Shown here one piece after another: positions 1 through 7,920 of a DNA stretch of 40,800 nucleotides (positions within the stretch are counted from its first letter, which is position 1; each line of letters starts with the position of its first letter). The stretch is from CAG-791 sp045117315 (GTDB lineage Bacteria; Bacillota; Clostridia; Lachnospirales; Lachnospiraceae), in contig JBGUNJ010000103.1 in assembly GCA_045117315.1 (NCBI GenBank), positions 1 through 40,800 of the forward strand. The letters run 5' to 3'. Made by a program: the position numbers and the translations under genes. The notes beneath the pieces are model-generated. The model saw only the letters and a list, made by a program, of their open reading frames with translations, ran no database searches and was not told where the DNA came from.

Positions 1-330
1 CTTCGGAGCTGCGCAATGGTCCTGCGGTTGTTTGTGCATACTGACGAGACTCAGAGCCTTTTCCTGGCTTTTGACCTTTACATCATATCATCTAAACAAG
101 TACGGTAAATATCGGCAGAGTATATTTAATGCAACAATAAAACAGACCTCCTGCAAAAACCATCAGGTTTTTTGCAGGGAGGTCTGCTTTTTACTTATTC
201 TGTTTTGTGTCTGCGGCCTGTACTTCAGGCCTCTTCTGCTGTGGTCTTCTGCTCTGTTAGTTTAGTCTTTTCGATACTGTACAGATAATGTTTTTACGGG
301 GCGTTTTCTGTTTGTTTTTCCTTGCGTTTA
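1..330. other. Left-edge region without a convincing gene
   Basis: No open frame here has a good ribosome binding site. A plus-strand frame that enters from the left edge closes at position 44 (its last residues read LRNGPAVVCAY). It could be the end of a gene lying outside the window, and a plus-oriented terminator follows it at 143-192. This is a guess. The rest, 190-330, is T-rich on the plus strand and forms the downstream region of the zapA-like gene. Confidence 0.4.
143..192 (+). terminator. Intrinsic terminator, possibly bidirectional
   Basis: An inverted repeat (CAGACCTCCTGCAAAAA at 143-159 and its complement with one bulge at 168-186) is followed on the plus strand by CTTTTT. On the minus strand the stem is followed by TTTTATTG. 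It may therefore end a plus-strand gene left of the window as well as the zapA-like gene, whose stop lies about 145 bp away. Confidence 0.75.
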
Positions 331-1521
331 TCATTCTTCCAGCGAGCGCATCTGTTCCGCCGCCTCTTCCAGGGACTGGCCGAAACGTCCGTACTGCTGC
401 ATCAGTTCCTGCATGGTGCCGCGGACCTTTGCAGCCGCCCGAAGACGCTTGTCCTCCGTCTCCTGAAGGCTTATGAGCTCATCCTGTGTCTTCTCCAGTT
501 CCTGCTTCGCCTGTTCGGCCTGCTCACGGTACTGCAGAGTGTCAGCGGCCAGCCTGTCTTTAAAATCCGCCTGGAGAGCGTTCAGTTTTTTACGGGTATT
601 TTCCTCGTTCAGCTTTGCGATGTCGCACTGGGAACGAAGCTTTTTGATCTCCTCCTCTGCCTTTTCCAGGGCTTCCTGCCTCCCGGCAGATTCGGTCTTT
701 GTCTCCTGAAGCTGCCGCGTGAGCTGATCTCTGGTGTCCGTGAGTTCACGCTGAAGGGCCTCTTCTCTCTCCTTCAGGGTCCTGGCGCTGGTCATGGCGC
801 TCTCTTTCAGCTCTTTCTCATGTTTTGACCGGATGCCCTGGACCTCCCGCTGACGCTGTTCATGAAGTTCCCTTGCCTCTTTCTGGCGAAGGTTCTCCAG
901 ATTCTGGACTTCCTTCTTCCGCTGTGACTCCGAGGCGGAAAGTTTCTGTTCCAGATCCGTCCTCGTCTTATTCAGTTCACTCTGAAGAGACTCCCTGGTC
1001 TGAGCAAGCTCCTGGCGCAGGCGCTGTACTGCCTTGTCAGCCTCTGCCTTGCTGCGGCGGAGCGCCTCGAGTTCCTCTGTCAGCCTGTCCGCGCGGCCTT
1101 TCTCGGCGCCGAAACGCTTGGAGGCGGAATTCTCCGCTGCGGAGGCTTTCTTTACCTGATCGCGCAGTCCGTCGGCATCTGACTCCAGCGTTTTGATTCT
1201 GGCCCCTGATTCCCGGGCGGCTGCACGCAGCTCCTCAATCTCTCTGGCCGACCGGCTGCCCTGCTCCTCAAGATCCTGAACCCGGGCTTCCAGAGCCGAC
1301 ACCCTGCTGTGTTCCTTGAAATAGTCATCCGCAAGGTTGAACTGCAGCATCACATTGCGCAGATCGTTCGGCAGCCTCCAGTAAGACGAATCCTCCGAGA
1401 ACTCTTTGATTTTCGTATTCAGGTAAGCGGCCACCTCGCGGAGATACTCCTCGCTCTCCACTCCGCTGAGCGTAAATGTCTTGCCGCCGATCGTGATATC
1501 AATATCGTTTTTAACTCCCAT
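331..1521 (-). CDS. zapA: ZapA-like cell division protein with long coiled-coil tail
   Basis: 396 residues. The first ~85 (starting MGVKNDIDITIGGKTFTLSG) match the ZapA domain, which binds FtsZ and helps bundle filaments in the division ring. Residues ~80-370 are almost continuous heptad-like coiled coil, rich in E, K, Q and R. The last ~30 residues (GTMQELMQQYGRFGQSLEE) look more ordered. Usual ZapA proteins have about 90-150 residues, so the tail is exceptional. I chose the ATG at 1521 because GAGAGGG lies 7 nt upstream; an in-frame ATG 48 nt further up has no such site. It is transcribed in the same direction as moeA but 240 bp away, so it probably has its own promoter. The ZapA call is fairly firm; the tail function is unknown. 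Confidence 0.8.
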   Translation of the reverse strand: MGVKNDIDITIGGKTFTLSGVESEEYLREVAAYLNTKIKEFSEDSSYWRLPNDLRNVMLQFNLADDYFKEHSRVSALEARVQDLEEQGSRSAREIEELRAAARESGARIKTLESDADGLRDQVKKASAAENSASKRFGAEKGRADRLTEELEALRRSKAEADKAVQRLRQELAQTRESLQSELNKTRTDLEQKLSASESQRKKEVQNLENLRQKEARELHEQRQREVQGIRSKHEKELKESAMTSARTLKEREEALQRELTDTRDQLTRQLQETKTESAGRQEALEKAEEEIKKLRSQCDIAKLNEENTRKKLNALQADFKDRLAADTLQYREQAEQAKQELEKTQDELISLQETEDKRLRAAAKVRGTMQELMQQYGRFGQSLEEAAEQMRSLEE

Positions 1522-1576
1522 ATCGCTGCCCTCTCGAAAAAAACGGGTATATTTGAAAAGTGATGTCAAATTATTG

Positions 1577-1740
1577 TATCACAGATCGTCCGCCTTTCAC
1601 ACCTCAGGTTTACATATATTGTATCCGAGAATACTGTGTGCCCGCATATCGTGTGCTGACCGGGTGGCTGTATCGCAGATTGCCCGCCTTTCACACCTCA
1701 GATTAACAAATATTATATTTACCGGCATATCGTGTACTGA
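1577..1740. repeat. Imperfect tandem duplication of about 70-85 bp
   Basis: Two diverged copies, 1577-1659 and 1671-1740. Both begin TATCrCAGATyGyCCGCC, share TTTCACACCTCAG, contain an AT-rich middle, and end in GCATATCGTGTrCTGA. They fill the spacer between the 3' end of moeA and the start of the zapA-like gene. They may carry duplicated promoter or leader sequence for zapA, but no clear -35/-10 pair is visible. Confidence 0.7.
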
Positions 1741-1759
1741 ATACCTGCCGGCCGGTTGT

Positions 1760-3043
1760 TCAGTCCATGAGGAAGGCCTCCGCTGCCTCTCCCGCGGGCA
1801 CACTTTGGCCTGCCGGAATCACTGCAAAGGCATTACATCCCGCCAGGCTGCTGAGCATCTGATTTCCCTGTTTTTCGGGAATCAGGATTTTCTGCGTCGA
1901 TGCTGTGAAATCAATTCTCCCTCTGAGCAGTCTCAGAGACTGTTTCTTTCTCTGATAATCGGCGTCCATGGACACACGCACAGAAACCGGCAGGCATTCC
2001 GCCAGTCCCATTCTTTTTTTAAGAGCCGGCATGGCAACCGCATAAAAGGCCGTCATACAGGCTGTGGGATTTCCGGAGAGGGCGAACACCGGAATCCCAC
2101 AGGTTCCAGGTCTTTCCTTTTCCCTGTCCTTGTCCCCGCACCTGTCTCCGGTTTTATTGTCGTCGGCGCGGAAAATACCGTAAGCACCTGCCATGCCGGG
2201 TTTCATAGCGACTCCCCTGGCCAGGAGAGTGACTCCGGCCTGTTCCATGGCCTCAGGTGTGCAGTCCAGGTCTCCGACCGACACACCCCCGGAGAGGATC
2301 ACTGCGTCGCAGCTTTCCAGCGCCTGTCCGATCATGGCGCTGATCGCCGATACATCGTCCCTGGCTGTACCTATATAGACGCTGCGGCATCCGGCCAGGA
2401 CGCAGGCCGCCTGCAGAGAGTAGCGGTTAGTATTGTAAATCTTTCCGGGACCCGGATTCTCAGTCTCCTCCACGATCTCGGTTCCTGTGGAAATAATCCC
2501 GATCAGGGGCTTTCTGTATACCAGCGGCCTGAACTGTCCCTGCCCCGCCAGTACTCCCGCAAGTCCCGCGTCGATCCTGACGCCGGGGACCGCCAGTTTT
2601 GTTCCCTTCAGTACATCCTCTCCGGCCAGAATCACGTTGCTTCCGGGAGAGACAGGGGCAAAAATACTCACTTCCGTCTCCGTAAAGGCGGTTTTTTCAA
2701 AAGGCAGCACCGCGTCCGCCCCATCCGGAACAGGAGCGCCGGTCATCAGGTGGGCGGCCGTCCCTTGTGTGATCCGGGCATGCGGCACATGACCTGCGGG
2801 AATGTAATCGATTATTTTCAGGGTCACAGGGGACTCCTTCGAAGCCCCGGCTGCGTCCTCTGCGCGAAAGGCATACCCGTCGTAAGGGGAGCGGTTAAAA
2901 GAAGGCACATTTTCCGCGGCGACAAGTTCCTGCGCCAGCACGCGTCCCGCCGCTTCTTCCAGGGGAATCGTCTCTGTATCCACGGGATATACTGCCTCCA
3001 GCATCATATCCCTCACCAGTCTGTAATCACATTTTTCCAGCAT
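1760..3043 (-). CDS. moeA: Molybdopterin molybdenumtransferase MoeA
   Basis: 427 residues, close to the usual ~400-410. MoeA inserts molybdate into adenylylated molybdopterin, the last common step of molybdenum cofactor synthesis in the cytosol. Visible motifs in order: NRSPYDGYA (~50), STGTEI (~187), SGGVSVGD (~250) and GVAMKPGM (~278), then SGNPTA in the C-terminal half. A hydrophilic insertion of about 20 residues (DDNKTGDRCGDKDREKERPG) lies just before SGNPTA and explains the slight extra length. The start is supported by GGAGAGGAAAG upstream. It lies 138 bp downstream of mobBA on the same strand, so the two are probably co-transcribed. The nearby nitrate reductase is an obvious user of the cofactor. 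Confidence 0.95.
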   Translation of the reverse strand: MLEKCDYRLVRDMMLEAVYPVDTETIPLEEAAGRVLAQELVAAENVPSFNRSPYDGYAFRAEDAAGASKESPVTLKIIDYIPAGHVPHARITQGTAAHLMTGAPVPDGADAVLPFEKTAFTETEVSIFAPVSPGSNVILAGEDVLKGTKLAVPGVRIDAGLAGVLAGQGQFRPLVYRKPLIGIISTGTEIVEETENPGPGKIYNTNRYSLQAACVLAGCRSVYIGTARDDVSAISAMIGQALESCDAVILSGGVSVGDLDCTPEAMEQAGVTLLARGVAMKPGMAGAYGIFRADDNKTGDRCGDKDREKERPGTCGIPVFALSGNPTACMTAFYAVAMPALKKRMGLAECLPVSVRVSMDADYQRKKQSLRLLRGRIDFTASTQKILIPEKQGNQMLSSLAGCNAFAVIPAGQSVPAGEAAEAFLMD

Positions 3044-3181
3044 CTTCTTTCCTCTCCGCGCCGGGCACCTGCCTTACTTAATTTCCATGTTCCAAATATC
3101 CTTTTTGAGGGGCGTGCGCGGACGCAGTGGCCATCCTGTCCAGCCTGCCTCTGCCATAAAGGCGGTTAACGGCAAATCCGG

Positions 3182-4441
3182 TCAGTCATGCCGCCCGCGT
3201 ACTCTGTCAAGTTCCTCCGGCGTATTGATGTTTGACAGCATCCGCTCTTCTTCGGGGTCCGTAACCGGAACCGTCTTTACCCTGCAGCAGGAAAACAGGC
3301 TCCGCATGCGGTAATTTCCTTCCCTGAGCCGGGCTTCCAGCAAAGGGGCTGCCGAGCGGCGGTAGAGCGCGCATGTCATGTGCATTCTTCCGTCAGATGT
3401 GACCGGACAGACTATGTCCACATCTTCCGAACGGCTGTCCAGCAGTTTTAAAAAGAAACTCTGCCTCACTGCCGGAATATCACAGGAAGCAGTAAGGGCC
3501 CACTCCGCCCTGCAGGCCGAAAGCGCCGTCCAGATTCCTCCCATGGGTCCACAGTCCGGGATCCTGTCGGGCAGAACCTTCCACCCTTGCAAAAGCCCGT
3601 CCAAATGCGTGACTTCCGGGCCTGCCGCCTTGTCCGGCTCCGCTGCCACGGACAGATACTTTTCTTCAAAAATATCCATCTGGTCTGCTATCGTCTGCAG
3701 GAAGGTCTTCCCCTCCCAGGAAAGCAGGGCCTTGTCCATGCCCATCCGCCGGCTCATGCCGCCCCGGAGCAGTACCGCGCAGCAGTCCGCTGCCCTGTCC
3801 AGGGCTTTTTGAGCAGGCATTTTGTTTATCTTTCGTGCCTCACCCCCGGGAATCGCATCCTCGCAAACCGCCTTTTCATGGTTCACATTTTCAGATATCT
3901 TTTTTTCAAAAAACATTTTTTCTGAGAACCCGTCTCCTGCCTCTGTCTCCAGGATGGCATCCGCGATCCTGTCCAGTTCCTCAAAGGGCAGGGTGCGGAC
4001 TCCGGTCTCTTCCTCCGGCAGATTCGAGACGACCAGAAAGAGTCCGGCGGGGTTGGAAACAGGCTTATCTGAGACCGGGCTGCGGACTACTTCAATTTTT
4101 CTGAAAGGGTAGTCCTTACATCCCTCGATCAGAAGCACATCCGCTTCAGGAAAGGCTTTGGTCAATGAGCGCAGAAATACATCTTCCGGTCCGCGGTTTT
4201 CTCTCATCTTTCTGATAAAAAGCTGGCTCCCCGAATAGACGGACACCCCGCAGGCCCCTGCTTTGGCAAAGCGCCAGCTGTCCGTGCCAGGTATATCACA
4301 CTCAAAATCATGGCCGTCGTGTTTGATCACAGCCACCTTCAGTCCCCTGCCGGTCAGGGTCCTTATGATCCCCTCAATCAGAGTCGTCTTTCCGCTGTTT
4401 TTTATACCGCAGACTGCAGCAAAATACTTTTTCCGCGTCAT
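3182..4441 (-). CDS. mobBA: MobB-MobA fusion for molybdenum cofactor guanylylation
   Basis: 419 residues. Residues 1-~165 are MobB-like, a P-loop GTPase with Walker A GIKNSGKTT at 12-20 and LLIEGCKDYPFRKIEV. Residues ~220-419 are MobA-like nucleotidyltransferase, with RGGMSRRMGMDKALL, then DCGPMGGIWTAL, SCDIP and NINTPEEL. MobA joins GMP to molybdopterin to make the guanine dinucleotide form used by nitrate reductases of the NarA/NasA type; MobB assists. A poorly conserved, charged linker (~165-220) separates the domains. The MobA loop reads LLRGG where LAGG is usual. AGGAG lies 10 nt before the ATG. It sits 62 bp after the radical SAM gene and before moeA, as expected for an operon. No frameshift is seen. 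Confidence 0.92.
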   Translation of the reverse strand: MTRKKYFAAVCGIKNSGKTTLIEGIIRTLTGRGLKVAVIKHDGHDFECDIPGTDSWRFAKAGACGVSVYSGSQLFIRKMRENRGPEDVFLRSLTKAFPEADVLLIEGCKDYPFRKIEVVRSPVSDKPVSNPAGLFLVVSNLPEEETGVRTLPFEELDRIADAILETEAGDGFSEKMFFEKKISENVNHEKAVCEDAIPGGEARKINKMPAQKALDRAADCCAVLLRGGMSRRMGMDKALLSWEGKTFLQTIADQMDIFEEKYLSVAAEPDKAAGPEVTHLDGLLQGWKVLPDRIPDCGPMGGIWTALSACRAEWALTASCDIPAVRQSFFLKLLDSRSEDVDIVCPVTSDGRMHMTCALYRRSAAPLLEARLREGNYRMRSLFSCCRVKTVPVTDPEEERMLSNINTPEELDRVRGRHD

Positions 4442-4503
4442 CTGTCTGTGTCTCCTGTTCTCCGGTCCTGCCAGCCATAAACGCCCGCGGGTACATCATC
4501 CGA

Positions 4504-5373
4504 TCAGAGCTCGCGATAGTATTCCGGTCTCAGCCCCCGCCCGGAGTCCATGGCACGATGGATTCTTTCCAGCATCTCTTCCCGGTCCTCATTGAAGGTG
4601 CCCCTCAGGTCCAGATAATTCGATGCGTGGTTCATACGGAAAACACTGCCGGGGGAGTCTATGTTTTTCACAAGAATCTCCGTCTCCTCCAGAATATCGG
4701 GCAGATCGGGGAGTACAAAGCTTCCCTCCCGCACCCAGGTCTCAAGCGGTGTCCCCTGTTCGACCAGCAGGGTCAGAACTCCTATATATTCGGGGTTCAT
4801 GGCCGAGAGCGCCCGTGCCGTATCTATGGCGTGCTCACGGATGCACTCTTTTCCCCCAAGTCCGGAGATGGCAGTCACAGACAGAGCCAGCCCGCAGCGG
4901 CGGGCTTTGCGGCCTGCTTCGATAATCTCCGCGGACGTGTGTCCCTTGCACATCCTCTTCAGCACATCGTCACAGCCGGACTCCAGCCCCATATAGACCA
5001 TGCTGAGTCCCTCTTCCCTGAGCAGCTTCAGATCCTCCTCGGACTTGAGAAGCAGGCTGATCGGCGATGCGTAGCAGGTCACCCTGCGGCATTCCGGGAA
5101 ATTCGTCCGTATGTACCCGAGAATTCTGCGCAGATAATCTGTCCTGCAGATCAGGGCATCTCCGTCAGCCAGGAAAATGCGGTCCACATAACTGTACATC
5201 TGCCTGCACTCGGCGAAATCCTGAAGCACGTCACCCAGCTGCCGGATAATAAAATTCTTCTCTTTGTACATGGAACAGAAAGCGCAGGTGTTGTGGCTGC
5301 AGCCCAGTGTCACCTGAACGATCAGGCTGTAAGCCTCGCTGGGCGGTCTGTAGACGATTCCGTAATATCTCAC
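4504..5373 (-). CDS. Radical SAM protein of unknown substrate
   Basis: 289 residues from the GTG at 5373. I prefer this start because AGGAAA lies upstream and the protein then begins at YYGIVYRPPSEAYSL, which I recall as the usual start of this family. An ATG at 5484 would add 37 unlike residues. The cluster motif GCSHNTCAFC has four residues between the first two cysteines (CX4CX2C) rather than CX3CX2C. ADGDAL and the stretch MVYMGLESGCDDVL fit the SAM-binding barrel (Elp3/MiaB/NifB-like superfamily). It is not MoaA, but it is first in line with mobBA and moeA (62 bp gap), so a link to molybdenum cofactor or anaerobic metabolism is possible. The reaction is unknown. Confidence 0.85.
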   Translation of the reverse strand: MRYYGIVYRPPSEAYSLIVQVTLGCSHNTCAFCSMYKEKNFIIRQLGDVLQDFAECRQMYSYVDRIFLADGDALICRTDYLRRILGYIRTNFPECRRVTCYASPISLLLKSEEDLKLLREEGLSMVYMGLESGCDDVLKRMCKGHTSAEIIEAGRKARRCGLALSVTAISGLGGKECIREHAIDTARALSAMNPEYIGVLTLLVEQGTPLETWVREGSFVLPDLPDILEETEILVKNIDSPGSVFRMNHASNYLDLRGTFNEDREEMLERIHRAMDSGRGLRPEYYREL

Positions 5374-5489
5374 TGTCTTATTTTCCTTTCCCGATCCTGT
5401 AATCCCATCAGATGCCTGCCACCTTCTTTGCCGATCGCCTATTGTAGATTCAAGGGCAGGCACAGACACATCCGATGGCAGCATTTTTT

Positions 5490-5684
5490 GACTCTTATGT
5501 AATTATTTTAATTCTTACGCATTTTTTTAACTCTTGCGAAAAAGAATTCAGCTCTTATGAAAACAGTTTTCAGTTCTTATGAATAATAGTTTTCAGCTCT
5601 TTTGAAAAATAGTTCTCAGCTCTTATGAAAAATAGTTCTCAGCTCTTATGAAAATAGTTTTCAGCTCTTTTGAAAAAAAAGAGG
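5490..5684. repeat. Degenerate 22-23 bp tandem array, about nine units
   Basis: Units begin CTCTTATGAAAA and end AGTTTTCAG or AGTTCTCAG, at about 5490, 5512, 5531, 5552, 5574, 5597, 5620, 5643 and 5665. The middle copies are the most alike; the outer copies decay. The period is close to two helical turns. There are no spacers, so it is not a CRISPR. It lies just upstream of the radical SAM gene. Confidence 0.9.
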
Positions 5685-5734
5685 AAAATCTCCGATATCT
5701 TCATTATATGAATAGTCGGAAATATGTCAAAAAC

Positions 5735-5783
5735 AAAGACTCTGCCGGGGTACCGGCGCAGGCCGGCCCCCGGCAGGGTCTTT
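5735..5783 (-). terminator. Strong terminator ending the nar-asr block
   Basis: Long GC-rich stem: arms AAAGACTCTGCCGGGGTACC... (5735-5757) and ...CCCCGGCAGGGTCTTT (5762-5783), one or two mismatches, loop about 4 nt. On the minus strand the stem is followed by GTTTTTG. It lies about 180 bp past the asrC stop and separates the reductase block from the radical SAM group. Confidence 0.85.
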
Positions 5784-5880
5784 ACTTATAGAACTGCCTG
5801 TGTATTATCTTTTGTTTTGCGGAGGACACAGGCCTGCGAGGGCAGAGGCCGGAAGGGCGGTCTCTGCCCTGTTCTTGCAA

Positions 5881-5978
5881 TTATTTCAGGTCTTAAGATT
5901 ATTTCAGGCTAGTACTATTTCAGGTTCTATAATATTTCAAATCCTGAAATTTTACCGGTCTTAAGATCACTTCAGGTT
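5881..5978. repeat. ~17-bp repeats continuing from the asrC 3' end
   Basis: TATTTCAGG-type words start at 5882, 5900, 5916 and 5933 (spacings 18, 16, 17). A related word, CACTTCAGG, lies across the asrC stop (5969-5977). The string GGTCTTAAGAT precedes both the copy at 5900 and the one at the stop codon. On the minus strand the unit reads CCTGAAATAATCTTAAGA, close to the last codons plus stop of asrC (ACCTGAAGTGATCTTAAGA). Confidence 0.8.
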
Positions 5979-6956
5979 GTTGCTCCTGTCATATCTCTTG
6001 CCGCCCCAATAGATGCGTGTGGCGACTTCGGCTTTGTCAGGAAGCTCGACGCCTTCCATGACGTATTTGAGGAAAGTCTCAAAACCGGCGCGGTCGACGA
6101 TATAGCCGATATGCTCCTTGCCTTCAATGGCTTCTTTGTCGATGTATTCTTCGGCAAAGGCGTAGCAGTTCTTGACGATCTTGAGTATGCTCTCTTCGTC
6201 AGCCCACTTGATGAAGTCTTCCGCAAGGCGGGGGTTCTGCTTGCCGGTGCGGCCAAGCAGGACGAGGCGGAAGTAGTGCTCTTTGCTCCTGGTCCATGCG
6301 CGGGTCGGGCAGTAGGTGACGCAGACTCCGCAGCCGATGCAGAGATTGGTGTCGCGCTCGATCTTGCCGTTGACGACTTTCAGGGCGCCGACAGACCGCT
6401 TGTTGCAGTATTTGACGCACTGTTCGCAGCCCACGCAGCGGTCGGGGTCGTACTGGGGCTCGGTCATGCCGATGATGCCGAAGTCGTTCATGCGGACTTT
6501 GCCGCAGTCATTGGAGCAGCCGGTGAAGGCAACTTTCATGTGCAGGTTGTTGGGGAAGATGAGTTTATCCATCTTCCTTGCGAAATCTGTGGTGTCATAG
6601 CAGCCGAAAGGACAGAGGCGTTTGCCGGGGCAGGCCACGACATTTCTGGTACCCGCCGCGGGATAGCCGCCTTCAAACTCTTCCTGGTTGACGCCGGAAT
6701 CGTCAATAATGAGCTGAAGCTCTTTGTTGACAGCGTCCATATCTTCCATCTTGATGCCGGGGATCTCGACGCCCTGGCGGTTGGTGATGAAGATGGTCCC
6801 GTTGCCGTATTTTTCAGCAATCTCCGTCACGCGGACCATGGCTTTCGCGTTGATCACGCCGCCGGGAATACGAACACGGGAGGCGGTCTCGCCTCTCACC
6901 TTGGAGTAGCGAAACGCATTCTTTTTAAGCTTTTTTAAATTTATATCCATACCCAT
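5967..6956 (-). CDS. asrC: Anaerobic sulfite reductase subunit C (siroheme catalytic subunit)
   Basis: 329 residues, typical for AsrC. It carries siroheme coupled to a 4Fe-4S cluster and does the six-electron reduction of sulfite to sulfide; related enzymes also reduce nitrite to ammonium. The siroheme/cluster motif is ACPGKRLCPFG (CX5C) followed by GCSNDCGK (CX3C). Two ferredoxin motifs follow, CVGCEQCVKYCNK and CIGCGVCVTYCPT, with WTRSKEHY between the ferredoxin and C-terminal part. GGAGG lies 9 nt before ATG 6956. It is the last gene of the nar-asr block, 145 bp after asrB. Because the block starts with nitrate reductase, nitrite is a plausible substrate in vivo; this cannot be decided from sequence. 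Confidence 0.93.
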   Translation of the reverse strand: MGMDINLKKLKKNAFRYSKVRGETASRVRIPGGVINAKAMVRVTEIAEKYGNGTIFITNRQGVEIPGIKMEDMDAVNKELQLIIDDSGVNQEEFEGGYPAAGTRNVVACPGKRLCPFGCYDTTDFARKMDKLIFPNNLHMKVAFTGCSNDCGKVRMNDFGIIGMTEPQYDPDRCVGCEQCVKYCNKRSVGALKVVNGKIERDTNLCIGCGVCVTYCPTRAWTRSKEHYFRLVLLGRTGKQNPRLAEDFIKWADEESILKIVKNCYAFAEEYIDKEAIEGKEHIGYIVDRAGFETFLKYVMEGVELPDKAEVATRIYWGGKRYDRSNNLK

Positions 6957-7101
6957 ATGTTATTTCCTCCATGACGGTCAGTCTGCAGCAGGGGCCTGCC
7001 GGGCAGCCGCTTTCCTGTACAGGCGGCGCCTGAAAAGACAGGTGCTGTATCAGGGGTTCCCTGCGGATATCCCCGGGTTCATACTGCAGGCTTCGCGGCG
7101 T

Positions 7102-7920
7102 TTAGTCGATCATGTCCTTGCTGACGGTGTAGTTAAAGACAGGGCCGTCCAGGCAGACGTATTTCTCTCCTATGCGGCAGTGTCCGCATTTGCCCAGGCC
7201 GCAGCACATTTTGCGCTCCTGGGAGACCCAGATGTTTTCTTCTTTGAAGCCCTTCTGGAGAAGTCCCATGACGGAGAAACGCATCATAGGCGGAGGACCT
7301 ACAACGACTGCCTGTGCTTTTTCGACATCGCGGATCGGCACTTCGGGGATGAACTTGGTGACAAGACCGATGTTGCCCTCATAGCCTTCGGGTGCTCCGT
7401 CAACCGTGAGGATCAGATCCAGCCTGTCCGCCCAGTTCTTGAGGTCGCTTCTGAACAGCATATCGTCGGGGCTCTTGAAGCCGACGATGACGTGCTTGTC
7501 TTTGGCGTCCTTAGTCAGGGAAAGCGCCTCGATGACGCCGCGGACAGGGGATACGCCCGTGCCGCCGGCGACGACGATGACTTCACCGTCCTTATAGAGC
7601 GAGACATCAAATCCGTTGCCGTAGGGGCCGCGCATGAGAAGGCTCTGTCCCTCATATTTTTCAAATACTTCACCGGTCACACGTCCCACTTTGCGGATTG
7701 TGAGATCGACGAAGTTCTCTCCGATACCGCTGACAGAGATCGGGGCTTCGCCGTATTTGGGCATGGAGACTTCAAAGAACTGGCCGGGCTTTACATCGCC
7801 GACAAACTCCATGCGGAAGGTGTACTCTTTCTGTGTGTGCCGGATCACTTCCAGAATCTTGGAGGGAAAAGGCACGTAGGGGTTATCCTGCATGTTCATG
7901 GACACATTCGCTGCTCCCAT
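7102..7920 (-). CDS. asrB: Anaerobic sulfite reductase subunit B (FAD/NADH module)
   Basis: 272 residues, the usual length. It belongs to the ferredoxin-NADP reductase/dihydroorotate dehydrogenase PyrK-like family and passes electrons from NADH through FAD and one 2Fe-2S cluster. A FAD-binding barrel spans ~15-105, with RGPYGNGFD. The nucleotide-binding half starts at VIVVAGGTGVSPVRG (~110), and the C-terminal cluster motif is CCGLGKCGHCRIGEKYVC (~235-255). AGGAGGTGAAATAATG gives an ideal start. The start overlaps the asrA stop by one base (TAATG), so the two are translationally coupled. AsrA and AsrC are its expected partners. Confidence 0.95.
   Translation of the reverse strand: MGAANVSMNMQDNPYVPFPSKILEVIRHTQKEYTFRMEFVGDVKPGQFFEVSMPKYGEAPISVSGIGENFVDLTIRKVGRVTGEVFEKYEGQSLLMRGPYGNGFDVSLYKDGEVIVVAGGTGVSPVRGVIEALSLTKDAKDKHVIVGFKSPDDMLFRSDLKNWADRLDLILTVDGAPEGYEGNIGLVTKFIPEVPIRDVEKAQAVVVGPPPMMRFSVMGLLQKGFKEENIWVSQERKMCCGLGKCGHCRIGEKYVCLDGPVFNYTVSKDMID

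Larger units (their letters stand above)
5374..5966. other. Repeat-rich spacer between asrC and the radical SAM gene
   Basis: No credible gene. It holds, from right to left on the minus strand: a ~17-bp repeat cluster directly after the asrC stop (5881-5978), a stem-loop (5839-5870, AGGGCAGAG with CTCTGCCCT), a strong terminator (5735-5783), and a 22-23 bp repeat array (5490-5684) upstream of the radical SAM gene. The promoter of the radical SAM-mobBA-moeA group must lie in or next to this array. Confidence 0.7.

Noticed and set aside
2090..2165. Frameshift or foreign insertion in moeA
   Set aside because: The extra hydrophilic residues keep frame and flank intact motifs, so it is a simple loop insertion.
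1481..3169. 562-codon plus-strand frame opposite moeA
   Set aside because: Antisense shadow; moeA on the minus strand has all family motifs and a good start.
5490..5684. CRISPR array
   Set aside because: Repeats are contiguous and degenerate with no unique spacers, and no cas genes are near.
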